Positions 1 to 6,253 of a stretch of DNA of 8,173 nucleotides are shown in pieces; position 1 is the stretch's first letter; each line of letters begins with the position of its first letter. Position numbers and translations under genes: made by a program. Under the pieces are notes generated by a model that did no database searches, was not told the origin of the DNA, and worked only from the letters and a program-made list of their open reading frames with translations. Source of the DNA: Mariprofundus sp. (lineage in GTDB: Bacteria > Pseudomonadota > Zetaproteobacteria > Mariprofundales > Mariprofundaceae); NCBI GenBank assembly GCA_021772845.1, contig JAJFLF010000238.1, forward strand, positions 1 through 8,173. Direction: 5' to 3'.

Positions 1-614
1 AAGGAGAAGATGCTTATCTGATTCCAACTGCTGAAGTACCTGTCACCAATCTGTATCAGGATCAAATCCTCGATGCCAGCAGCTTGCCCCGTCGTCATTG
101 TGCTTATACACCATGTTTTCGTCGTGAAGCAGGCTCAGCGGGCCGTGATGTACGTGGTATGATTCGCCAGCATCAATTTGATAAAGTAGAGCTGGTACAT
201 ATCACTACAGCTGAACGCGCACTGACTGATTTAGAAGAGTTGACAGGCCATGCAGAAGCAATTTTACAGGCTCTGGAGCTACCATATCGCATGGTGGAAC
301 TGTGCAGCGCTGACATAGGTTTCTCTGCCCAGAAAACCTATGACCTCGAAGTATGGTTACCAAGTCAACAGTGTTATCGGGAAATATCCTCATGCTCTTC
401 ATTCGGCCAGTTCCAGGGTCGACGTGCAGGCATTCGCTACCGTGAAGAAGGTGCTAAACCGCAAGCAGCAGCTACCCTGAACGGTTCAGCCTTAGCTATA
501 GGACGCACACTTGTTGCTATCCTTGAAAATGGCTGGCAAGAGGATGGCTCTATCATTCTTCCAGCTGCATTACACCCCTACCTTGGTGGAATGAAGTCTA
601 TTGATTCCAAATAG
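1..614 (+). CDS. serS: Seryl-tRNA synthetase, C-terminal half (5' end outside window)
   Basis: Class II aminoacyl-tRNA synthetase that activates serine with ATP and charges tRNA-Ser (and tRNA-Sec where present) in the cytoplasm. The frame is open from base 3, so the start lies upstream; about 203 residues are visible out of roughly 425 usual for the family. The segment opens with the TAEVPVTNL serine-site region. Motif 2 follows (YTPCFRREAGSAGRD, then RGMIRQHQFDKVE), then the KTYDLEVWLP and YREISSCS core segments, and finally motif 3 (LNGSALAIGRTLVAILEN). The C-terminus HPYLGGMKSI matches the usual RPYMGG end. The stop is TAG at 612-614. The N-terminal coiled-coil arm is outside the window. 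No obvious intrinsic terminator follows the stop; the next transcription unit starts about 100 bases downstream. The family assignment is secure. Confidence 0.97.
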   Translation, partial: GEDAYLIPTAEVPVTNLYQDQILDASSLPRRHCAYTPCFRREAGSAGRDVRGMIRQHQFDKVELVHITTAERALTDLEELTGHAEAILQALELPYRMVELCSADIGFSAQKTYDLEVWLPSQQCYREISSCSSFGQFQGRRAGIRYREEGAKPQAAATLNGSALAIGRTLVAILENGWQEDGSIILPAALHPYLGGMKSIDSK

Positions 615-676
615 TTAGATAACATTAAAAAAAGTTTCTCTTTAACGATTAAAGGTATAACAGGCAGTTTAAACAT

Positions 677-705
677 TTGACGTCTTGAAGCCAAACATGT
701 AGACT
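677..705 (+). promoter_or_regulatory. Sigma-70-type promoter of the 6S-like RNA
   Basis: A TTGACG -35 box (677-682) and a TAGACT -10 box (700-705) are separated by exactly 17 bases, which predicts a start near 712. An overlapping alternative is TTGAAG (685-690), 16 bases, TATACA (707-712). The promoter lies after the serS stop and directly before a folded RNA that ends in a terminator, so it marks an independent transcription unit. Assigned by inspection only. Confidence 0.65.
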
Positions 706-711
706 CTATAC

Positions 712-894
712 AAGTTCGTTGCACTGGTGTTGTGGTTTGTAATGCTGGGCCGATGCGCACTGAACGGGAGCCTAATTTCCAAATTGTGTGAATCCCTTCG
801 GGGATACCTGATATTCGGATGCGGCGCCCACCTTATCGTAAAGGGTTCAGTTCCATTGCAAAGCACAATGCTGGTGTGGCGACAATAATTTACG
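712..894 (+). ncRNA. ssrS: Probable 6S RNA
   Basis: 6S RNA mimics an open promoter and sequesters the housekeeping RNA polymerase holoenzyme in stationary phase. The region has no protein gene but folds as one long interrupted hairpin of about 183 nt, the usual 6S size. An outer stem 718-722/879-883 is followed by an asymmetric internal loop. A long stem 730-744/854-868 has 13 Watson-Crick pairs, one G-U pair and one mismatch. A large bubble begins GGGCCGAU (747-754). A stem ACTGAAC/GTTCAGT (759-765/845-851) follows, and an apical hairpin closes on a C(UUCG)G loop near 796. Segments resemble E. coli 6S: GGCCGAU compares with GAGCCGAU, and CACCUU...AAGGGUUCA with a 3' GGUGUGGCGACA compares with CACCUUGAACCAAGGGUUCA...GCGGCGGCA. 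The promoter is upstream and the terminator directly downstream. The 5' and 3' ends are estimates. No covariance search was possible; an unrelated structured sRNA is the alternative. Confidence 0.65.
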
Positions 895-896
895 AA

Positions 897-935
897 AGGC
901 CTGCCCTCCTCCCTCCCTGGCAGGCCTTTTTTTTT
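897..935 (+). terminator. Rho-independent terminator of the 6S-like RNA
   Basis: A perfect 9-bp stem AGGCCTGCC/GGCAGGCCT (897-905/919-927) surrounds a 13-base pyrimidine loop. It is followed by a run of nine T (927-935), and adjacent A-T pairs can lengthen the stem. The T run is on the plus strand only, so it ends the 6S-like transcript and not the convergent minus-strand gene. Confidence 0.93.
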
Positions 936-1063
936 CTTTCCTATTCTTCCATCATTGAAATCATTTTTCAGAACACATGTGCTCTATGATAAAAAGTAAG
1001 CTAGGAACTGGGGCTGCTTCCGGCCATTGATGTTAGTATTCATACAACAGCAAATTAAATATC

Positions 1064-2290
1064 TTATTTTAATAAAGATGCTCTCCAGCAATCATCAAGA
1101 TTTTCCCCAACCATATTGATAACAGACTTATCCAGTTTACCTTCATCTGCCTCTTTGCTGATAATCGAAAAAATATCACTCTGAGAAAGCGCCTTTCGGT
1201 AAGGCCTGTCCTGGGCAAGCGCCTGAAACACATCCGCTACTGCAAGAATGCGAGCTTCCAAAGACAAACCTGCTTCTTTTTCACGGTATGGGTATCCATC
1301 ACCGCCGACGCGTTCATGATGTTGGCCAGCCCATAGTGCAATAAGTTCAAAACCTTTAATACGTTTTAAAATATTAAATGTATCAAAACTATGTCTTTGG
1401 ATAACTTTGAATTCCGGCAATGATAATTTACCGGCCTTTTCCAGCACATCATCAGGCACACGCAATTTACCAATATCATGCAGTAGCCCTGCCAGCTCAA
1501 GAGTTTCGCAACTCGCATGGGACAACTCAAATAATCGGCCCAAGTAACGCGCCAAATTCGCCACGCCATCAGAATGTTCCTGTGTAAATTTGCTTTTTGC
1601 ATCAACAATATATGAGAAAATCCTGACAACACTTCTTAAATCGGCAAAGCTGACTGGCCGCGTGGTTTCATGACCTATCCATTCAACTACATATCCATCA
1701 ACATGCTCCCGTTCCAGTGATAACCAAAACGCCTCGGATTCTGAAACTTCCATAAACACGTCAACCAACTCTTCTTTAAACCAGCTCCCCCGTTTATCAG
1801 ATATTTGTTGCCTGATTTCATCAATACCAAGCAATATATTGGAATATTTAACTTGTGCTTTCAGTGATAACACATCTACCCTATCCACCATAAATATAAT
1901 ATTCGCCATTAGCGCCACATCATCAGGCACATGCAAATTCTCGAATTCCAACCAATGGGTATGATGATGTAATATAATCTCTGATAAGTGTGCCAAGGGT
2001 GGTGCGCTTTTTAATATCTGCGCGCCAATCTCACAATGTCCGTGCGCTTTTTCCCATTCAAACTGCGCCAAACGTGCATGCACGGCTGTATTGGATACAC
2101 CGCAATCATGCAATATGGCAGCCTGAAACAGATTATCCAGACGATCAATATCCATGCCCATCTGCTTGCCACATTCAGCGGCCATATAACCCACGCGCTT
2201 ACCATGATGAACCTGCACAACACCGACCAGATCAAGTGCGTCAGACAACGAATAAATCGTTTCATGAAAGTTAATATTATAATCAGTCAT
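1064..2290 (-). CDS. Tandem HD / HD-GYP domain protein, probable cyclic-di-GMP phosphodiesterase
   Basis: This 408-residue protein has no signal peptide or membrane segment and is probably cytoplasmic. The C-terminal half (about 235-395) is a full HD-GYP domain. It has H239, the HD pair H271-D272 with K275 (LLHDIGKLRVP), H300, the HHERVGGDGYPY motif at 324-335 and D353 in ARILAVADVFQAL, then DRPYR. These are the expected metal ligands and the GYP loop that cleave cyclic-di-GMP via pGpG to GMP. The N-terminal half (about 24-145) is a second HD domain. It has HH at 28-29, LHDCGV with H61-D62, H83/H85, the H-rich HHHTHW at 108-113 and a VDRVDVL segment, but no GYP signature. It may be a degenerate HD-GYP with a regulatory or structural role. 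The ATG at 2290 has GAGGA about 10 bases upstream. The stop is TAA at 1064-1066. No receiver or other sensor domain is seen. The partner pathway is unknown. Confidence 0.9.
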   Translation of the reverse strand: MTDYNINFHETIYSLSDALDLVGVVQVHHGKRVGYMAAECGKQMGMDIDRLDNLFQAAILHDCGVSNTAVHARLAQFEWEKAHGHCEIGAQILKSAPPLAHLSEIILHHHTHWLEFENLHVPDDVALMANIIFMVDRVDVLSLKAQVKYSNILLGIDEIRQQISDKRGSWFKEELVDVFMEVSESEAFWLSLEREHVDGYVVEWIGHETTRPVSFADLRSVVRIFSYIVDAKSKFTQEHSDGVANLARYLGRLFELSHASCETLELAGLLHDIGKLRVPDDVLEKAGKLSLPEFKVIQRHSFDTFNILKRIKGFELIALWAGQHHERVGGDGYPYREKEAGLSLEARILAVADVFQALAQDRPYRKALSQSDIFSIISKEADEGKLDKSVINMVGENLDDCWRASLLK

Positions 2291-2340
2291 TCAGTGCAGT
2301 CCTCATTTCATATCGATAAGCAAGATAAGAGCCACTAAGC

Positions 2341-2574
2341 TCATGATGTGAGATTAGCGACAGATGCCTTTGCCCTCCTTTTTTCTACCGCATGATATCT
2401 TGGCTGTGCTTTATTGTGACATATACAATATAAGGATTTGACGCTGTTCTTTTTAAACCCACACTGGGCGCCATGAACATGCGAATGACACATAAGATAA
2501 TTGCACCGTTTGGATGGCTTGTGGCCAATCGAACTGCTTACCTGTGTGCCGGACTGTTCTGATTTAATCATCAC
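2341..2574 (-). CDS. Weak small ORF, Cys/His-rich hypothetical protein
   Basis: This is a 77-codon open frame starting GTG-ATG, 50 bases upstream of and on the same strand as the HD-GYP gene. The predicted peptide has Cys at 24, 29, 38, 50 and 52 and His at 30, 32, 34 and 53, followed by a basic stretch (VEKRRAKA), which could suggest a small metal-binding protein. I do not recognise the family. Against it, no Shine-Dalgarno sequence precedes the start. A plus-strand terminator begins just 14 bases away, and the region is better explained as the leader of the plus-strand exporter gene. The Cys/His content could be a by-product of base composition. Listed because it is the only protein candidate in this gap. 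Confidence 0.2.
   Translation of the reverse strand: MMIKSEQSGTQVSSSIGHKPSKRCNYLMCHSHVHGAQCGFKKNSVKSLYCICHNKAQPRYHAVEKRRAKASVANLTS
2400..2429 (+). promoter_or_regulatory. Candidate promoter of the EamA leader transcript
   Basis: TTGGCT (2400-2405) and TACAAT (2424-2429) are 18 bases apart. An overlapping TATACA (2422-2427) gives a 16-base spacer. Transcription from here would start near 2436 and make a leader of about 190 nt that runs into the terminator at 2588-2626. The boxes are imperfect and were chosen partly because a plus-strand promoter is needed upstream of that terminator. Confidence 0.3.
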
Positions 2575-2587
2575 TGACTACGTTTCT

Positions 2588-2626
2588 AACGGCCATGGGT
2601 TTTAATAATCCATGGCCGTTTTTTTT
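2588..2626 (+). terminator. Strong intrinsic terminator before the EamA gene, possible attenuator
   Basis: A perfect 11-bp stem AACGGCCATGG/CCATGGCCGTT (2588-2598/2610-2620) has an 11-base AT-rich loop and ends in eight T (2619-2626). The T run is on the plus strand only. No confident plus-strand gene lies upstream for more than 1 kb, and only 35 bases separate the last T from the EamA start codon. This makes it either the end of a small RNA or a conditional terminator in the EamA leader. Confidence 0.9.
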
Positions 2627-2661
2627 GTTCAAAAAACAGCTACAAAACAAAGGAGAGTAAC

Positions 2662-3555
2662 ATGTCTGTGCCATCAGCATATTTAGGCGTCATCATCATC
2701 TGGAGTACCACCCCACTGGCCATTCTATGGAGCAGTGAAGAGGTTGGTTTCGTGTTCGGTCTAACCAGCCGAATGCTGATCGGTGCCCTTCTGGCACTCA
2801 TCGTCGCAGCACTGCTGGGCTCTGGTCTGGTATGGAAACGTCGTGCTCTACGTGCATACATGGCTGCAGGGCTGGGGATTTACGGCGGTATGATCAGCGT
2901 TTACTGGTCAGCGCAATTTATCCCGAGTGGCTGGATCTCAGTGATCTTTGGCATTTCACCGATTGTAACAGCATTGATGGCTCGCCTATGGTTAGATGGT
3001 GAACATATCACCAGATCCAGGCTATTCGGAATGCTGATCGGCCTGTCTGGTCTGGCCATCATGTTTAGCACTAGCTTCACACTCAGTGCAGAGGCTGTGT
3101 TCGGTGTAGTCGGTATGCTGATCAGTGTGAGCATACATTGCGCCAGTGCGGTATGGATCAAACGTATCAATGCAGAGATACCTGCCATTGTTATGACCAG
3201 TGGTGGCCTGCTGTTTGCTGCTCCGCTATTTTTAATCACATGGCTGATCTCAGGAGCATCGATTCCTGCTGAGATATCTATGCGCAGTCTAGGCTCAATC
3301 GCTTATCTTGCCTTGCTTGGCTCGGTGCTTGGCTTTGCACTCTATTATTATGTCTTGAGCAAGGTGGATGCGACCCGTGTGGCACTATTGACGCTGATCA
3401 CACCAATCTGTGCACTCGCATTGGGAAACATGCTCAATAACGAACCGCTGACGTTTGAAATCATCGTCGGTTCATTGTTGATTCTATCCGGATTAGCTAC
3501 GTTTGAATTAAGTAGTAAGGTGGAACGCATCAGAGCACGATTTCTACGCTACTAA
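2662..3555 (+). CDS. EamA/DMT-family transporter (ten-helix exporter)
   Basis: This 297-residue inner-membrane protein belongs to the drug/metabolite transporter superfamily, whose members usually export amino acids or other small metabolites; the substrate cannot be read from the sequence. It shows the duplicated EamA layout of about ten hydrophobic helices. The first repeat opens with a helix at about 4-23 (VIIIWSTTPLAILW) and ends near 137. The second spans about 145-282 and includes the typical GSVLGFALYYYVLSKV segment (220-235), then VALLTLITPICALALG (240-255), the NEPLT loop and a last helix at about 266-281. The C-terminus is short and basic. The start is fixed by AAAGGAGAG at -13 to -5 before ATG. 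The length is normal for the family. A terminator lies 35 bases upstream and a hairpin cluster starts 5 bases after the stop, so the gene seems to be monocistronic. Alternative assignments within DMT (RhaT-like, YdcZ-like) are less likely. Confidence 0.92.
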   Translation: MSVPSAYLGVIIIWSTTPLAILWSSEEVGFVFGLTSRMLIGALLALIVAALLGSGLVWKRRALRAYMAAGLGIYGGMISVYWSAQFIPSGWISVIFGISPIVTALMARLWLDGEHITRSRLFGMLIGLSGLAIMFSTSFTLSAEAVFGVVGMLISVSIHCASAVWIKRINAEIPAIVMTSGGLLFAAPLFLITWLISGASIPAEISMRSLGSIAYLALLGSVLGFALYYYVLSKVDATRVALLTLITPICALALGNMLNNEPLTFEIIVGSLLILSGLATFELSSKVERIRARFLRY

Positions 3556-3559
3556 ACAG

Positions 3560-3735
3560 ACAGGCCCTGTGTGAGGGATGCTGATTTATTGGCTCCTGCC
3601 AACAATCAGCACGCAAAAGCAAAAGCGCCGTTTTTCTTTTTCTTACAAACCAGCCACTTACGTGGCCGATTTGGCAGCCCGTCCATGGGCTGTAAGGAAG
3701 CACTGACACATCAGTGCTTCCTTAGCAGGGCCTGT
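3560..3735. other. Multi-hairpin element bounded by a 10-bp inverted repeat
   Basis: ACAGGCCCTG (3560-3569) and CAGGGCCTGT (3726-3735) are perfect inverted repeats and enclose a run of hairpins. TGCTGATT/AATCAGCA (3579-3586/3604-3611) has a nested TTGGC/GCCAA (3589-3593/3598-3602). An A4-G/C-T4 type stem lies at about 3615-3640. GCCAC/GTGGC is at 3653-3657/3662-3666. CAGCCC/GGGCTG is at 3675-3680/3687-3692. A 14-bp perfect hairpin at 3693-3724 abuts the previous one. Drawn as RNA this is a closed multibranch junction. It starts 5 bases after the EamA stop. I find no convincing coding frame. It may be a structured RNA, a 3'-UTR element, or a small non-autonomous repeat element; I do not recognise a named family. 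Confidence 0.6.
3693..3724. repeat. Perfect 14-bp hairpin
   Basis: TAAGGAAGCACTGA (3693-3706) and TCAGTGCTTCCTTA (3711-3724) are perfect inverted repeats around the 4-base loop CACA. It is the strongest stem in the gap between EamA and pilT. There is no T run on either side, so it is not a standard intrinsic terminator. It could stabilise the 3' end of the EamA message or form a DNA cruciform or protein site. Confidence 0.85.
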
Positions 3736-3816
3736 TTATGTTACATACTATTCAGGACACACGAACCATGCATTCGTCATGATAGCCCATTATTCTTCAT
3801 CATCTGATGTTGTGAC

Positions 3817-3832
3817 TGGCAGCACTTTTGCT
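3817..3832 (+). promoter_or_regulatory. Candidate sigma-54 (RpoN) promoter of the pilT operon
   Basis: TGGCAGCACTTTTGCT matches the sigma-54 consensus TGGCACG-N4-TTGCW at every position except two inside the -24 element. The GG (3818-3819) and GC (3830-3831) doublets have the required spacing. Transcription would start near 3843, 110 bases before pilT. An overlapping sigma-70 possibility is TTGCTG (3829-3834), 17 bases, TATAAG (3852-3857). RpoN control of type IV pilus genes is known from pilA in Pseudomonas. No enhancer site was identified. Confidence 0.5.
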
Positions 3833-3849
3833 GTCTCTCTGTTTAAATA

Positions 3850-3912
3850 GTTATAAGCGTATGCCATCAAGCTTGCAGCTATGAAGCTGCCCTTTTAGGC
3901 TATGCTTATAAC
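3850..3912 (+). promoter_or_regulatory. Long stem-loop in the pilT leader
   Basis: GTTATAAGC (3850-3858) pairs perfectly with GCTTATAAC (3904-3912). The helix continues with a G-U pair, TA/TA, a bulged T and GCC/GGC (3863-3865/3898-3900), about 15 bp in all. Inside sits a second hairpin GCAGCT/AGCTGC (3875-3880/3885-3890) with an ATGA loop. If transcription starts near 3843 this occupies the very 5' end of the message and leaves the ribosome site at 3943-3947 free. There is no T run, so it is not a terminator. No known riboswitch core was recognised. Confidence 0.7.
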
Positions 3913-3952
3913 AAATGCTACACAAACAAACTAAGCCTCACTTGGAGTCAGC

Positions 3953-5005
3953 ATGGAAGTGTCCGAATTACTTGCATTCACCGTCAAAAATAAAGCATCG
4001 GATTTACATCTGTCCGCCGGTGAACCGCCGATGATCCGTATCAATGGTGACATGACACGCATCAAAATGCCGAATATCGATCGGCGTGAAATTCAAGGCA
4101 TGGTCTATGACATCATGAATGATGGTCAGCGCAAACACTTTGAAGAACATATGGAGATAGATTTCTCCTTTGCACTTGGTGACCTGGCTCGATTTCGTGT
4201 GAATTTATTTGAACAAAATCGTGGCATGGGCGCTGTTTTTCGTGTTATCCCCAGCGAAGTACTGACACTCGATCAATTGAATTGTCCGGAAGTATTTCGA
4301 AAAATAGCCATGATGCCACGTGGTATTTGTCTGGTTACCGGCCCTACTGGATCGGGTAAATCAACCACCCTCGCGGCCATGGTCGATCATCGTAATGATA
4401 CTGAACGCGGCCATATTCTCACCATTGAAGACCCTATCGAGTTTGTACACCGCTCCAAAAACTGTCTAATATCCCAACGTGAATTAGGACCACACACCCA
4501 CTCCTTTGCCAACGCCTTAAAGAGCTCGTTACGCGAAGATCCCGATGTCATTCTTGTCGGTGAGTTGCGTGATTTGGAAACCATTCGCTTAGCACTCACG
4601 GCCGCAGAAACTGGTCATATGGTGTTTGGTACCTTGCATACATCTTCAGCTCCCAAAACCATTGACCGTGTTGTTGATGTATTTCCTGCTGCTGAAAAGG
4701 AGATGGTGCGTTCCATGCTTTCTGAGTCCATACGTGCTGTCATTTCACAAACTCTGATCAAAACAGCTGATGGAGAAGGCCGTGTAGCAGCCCATGAAAT
4801 TATGCTTGGTACACCGGCTATTCGAAATCTCATTCGCGAAAATAAAATCGCCCAGATGGTCTCAGTGATGCAAACATCTCAACGTGATGGCATGCAGACA
4901 CTGGATTCACATCTGCAATTGCTGGTTAAATCACGCAAAATCACACAGCAGGCTGCGATGGAAAAAGCCAACAACAAACAACTCTTCGGTGGCGGCGTGG
5001 TCTAA
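3953..5005 (+). CDS. pilT: Type IV pilus retraction ATPase PilT
   Basis: Cytoplasmic hexameric ATPase at the pilus base that powers depolymerisation of the pilin fibre, giving twitching motility and DNA uptake. The protein has 350 residues, normal for the family. The N-terminal PAS-like domain includes KASDLHLSAGEPPMIRINGD (14-33). The RecA-like core follows: Walker A GPTGSGKST (130-138), Asp box LTIEDPIEF (156-164), Walker B VILVGELRD (199-207) with catalytic E204, and His box TGHMVFGTLHTSS (220-232). The C-terminal AIRNLIRE motif (289-296) is the hallmark of true PilT and is needed for retraction in studied species. The ATG at 3953 has TTGGAG 6 bases upstream. It is the first gene of a pilT-pilU-pilT-like run. 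pilU begins 54 bases after its stop. A sigma-54-like promoter and a long stem-loop precede it. Confidence 0.97.
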   Translation: MEVSELLAFTVKNKASDLHLSAGEPPMIRINGDMTRIKMPNIDRREIQGMVYDIMNDGQRKHFEEHMEIDFSFALGDLARFRVNLFEQNRGMGAVFRVIPSEVLTLDQLNCPEVFRKIAMMPRGICLVTGPTGSGKSTTLAAMVDHRNDTERGHILTIEDPIEFVHRSKNCLISQRELGPHTHSFANALKSSLREDPDVILVGELRDLETIRLALTAAETGHMVFGTLHTSSAPKTIDRVVDVFPAAEKEMVRSMLSESIRAVISQTLIKTADGEGRVAAHEIMLGTPAIRNLIRENKIAQMVSVMQTSQRDGMQTLDSHLQLLVKSRKITQQAAMEKANNKQLFGGGVV

Positions 5006-5059
5006 TCAGCCCTCATCAACACCATCAACATTCATTAAAAACGCATTGGAGATCATCAC

Positions 5060-6218
5060 ATGAATAGCACAGAACCACAAAATCAATCCATCAAACAACT
5101 GTTGCTAGTCATGGAAAAACAGGATGCATCAGACCTTTATATCACGGTTGGCATGCCTCCCTCATATCGCATTAATGGCCAGGTGCGCACTTTAAAGCAG
5201 GAGCCACTGACAGCATCTCAATGTGAACGGCTAGCGAATGCAACGATGAATGAACGTCAAAAAGCCGCTTTTGCTGCTGATTATGAGATGAATCTGGCTT
5301 TATCATTTGATGATGTCGGCCGTTTTCGCGTCAACGTGTTTCGTCAGCGCGGCCATATTGGCATGGTCATTCGTAAAGTGAATCTTGAAATACCAACCTT
5401 GGAAGGTCTCTCTTTACCGGAAATATTCCAGGACATTTCCATGGAATCCAGAGGACTGGTACTCATGGTTGGTGCTACAGGCAGTGGTAAATCCACCTCA
5501 TTAGCGGCCATGATTGACTGGCGTAACAGGCATCAGGCTGGTCATATTATTTCGATCGAAGATCCCATTGAATTCATCCATGAACACAAAAAATGTGTAA
5601 TCACCCAGCGCGAAGTTGGAACGGACACATTGGAATATCAGGCTGCTTTAAAAAAACACACTCAGACAGGCACCCGATGTCATTCTCATTGGTGAGATTC
5701 GTGATCGCGAAACCATGGAACACGCGCTTGAATTCGCTGAAACAGGTCACCTCTGTCTGGCCACCCTGCATGCTAACAATTCCAATCAGGCGCTCGAACG
5801 CATTATCAACTTCTTCCCTGAAGAGATGCATCCGCAAGTATGTCTGAATCTGGCGATGAACCTGAAAGCGCTACTGTCACAGCGGCTGGTTAAAACACCG
5901 GATGAAGCACGCATGCCTGCGATCGAAATCCTCATCAATACTCCACGTATTTCTGATCTGATTGGTAAATGGGCTATCTCTGAGATTAAAGAATCTATGG
6001 CCGCAGGTAAAAACTACGGCATGCAGACATTTGACCAATCCCTGCAAGAGTTATGGATGCAAGGTATTATCACCGAAGATGAAGCTCTGCGACATGCCGA
6101 TTCAGTCAACAATCTCCGACTTCAGATCAAGATGGTGAACCTCAAAGATTCCGGCGGTGACCTCAATAATATGGATCAACTCTCCAGTGGCGTTGATGCT
6201 CCTGAATTAAAAATTTAA
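5060..6218 (+). pseudogene. pilU: PilU-type retraction ATPase, interrupted by a single-base frameshift
   Basis: PilU is the PilT paralogue that assists retraction, working with PilT in the species studied. The first segment (5060-5656) carries the N-terminal domain (DASDLYITVGMPPSYRING, 22-40), Walker A GATGSGKST (138-146) and the Asp box ISIEDPIEF (164-172). At an A7 run (5650-5656) the frame is lost and stops at about codon 212, before Walker B. Removing one A restores AALKNTLRQAPDVILIGE and reading continues to 6218. The restored part has Walker B, the His box ETGHLCLATLHANN, MQTFDQSL and the PilU-type tail ADSVNNLRLQIKMV. The repaired product would be about 385 residues, normal for PilU. 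No other lesion is seen, and codons on both sides look well conserved. A start with TTGGAG 9 bases upstream is intact. The cause may be a sequencing indel, a recent mutation or a switchable A run. PilU is favoured over PilT because of the C-terminal tail and the missing AIRNLIRE motif. Confidence 0.88.
5650..5656 (+). other. A7 homopolymer at the pilU frameshift
   Basis: Seven A follow TTT in the upstream codons TTA AAA AAA. The downstream frame fits the family only if one A is skipped or absent, giving TTA AAA AAC ACA CTC AGA (L-K-N-T-L-R). The needed correction is +1, not the common -1 slip. Confidence 0.9.
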
Positions 6219-6253
6219 TGCAGTTATGCCTCATCAGAGCGGGTCACTAACAG

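Noticed and set aside
740..870. tRNA after serS
   Set aside because: GGGTTCAGTTCC (843-854) looks a little like a T-arm, but no acceptor stem, anticodon arm or cloverleaf can be drawn. The bases pair better in the long 6S-like hairpin.
2473..2562. 29-codon plus-strand ORF as a leader peptide for attenuation before EamA
   Set aside because: It ends 25 bases before the terminator, but it has no ribosome site and no run of a single regulatory codon, so I cannot support it.
3693..3724. 14-bp hairpin as an intrinsic terminator
   Set aside because: No T run follows on either strand.
3550..3750. TACTA direct repeats (3550-3554 and 3746-3750) as target-site duplication of a mobile element
   Set aside because: They are 5 and 10 bases away from the inverted-repeat ends instead of adjacent, and a 5-base match is expected by chance.
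3571..3807. 78-codon plus-strand ORF after EamA
   Set aside because: It lies over the hairpin cluster, has no ribosome site and has an improbable composition (a run of Phe from the T-rich loop).
3843..3952. Cyclic-di-GMP riboswitch in the pilT leader
   Set aside because: The known class I (GEMM) and class II cores were looked for because of the pilus context. The conserved sequence blocks and tetraloop are absent.
5648..5662. Programmed -1 frameshift at the A AAA AAA heptamer in pilU
   Set aside because: The heptamer is in the right phase for -1 slippage, but a -1 shift leads into an unrelated frame that does not match PilU. The family frame requires +1, and there is no stop codon at the shift site to promote that.
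5593..5847. 84-codon plus-strand ORF across the pilU break
   Set aside because: Its translation has no PilU motif; it is a shadow frame of the interrupted gene.
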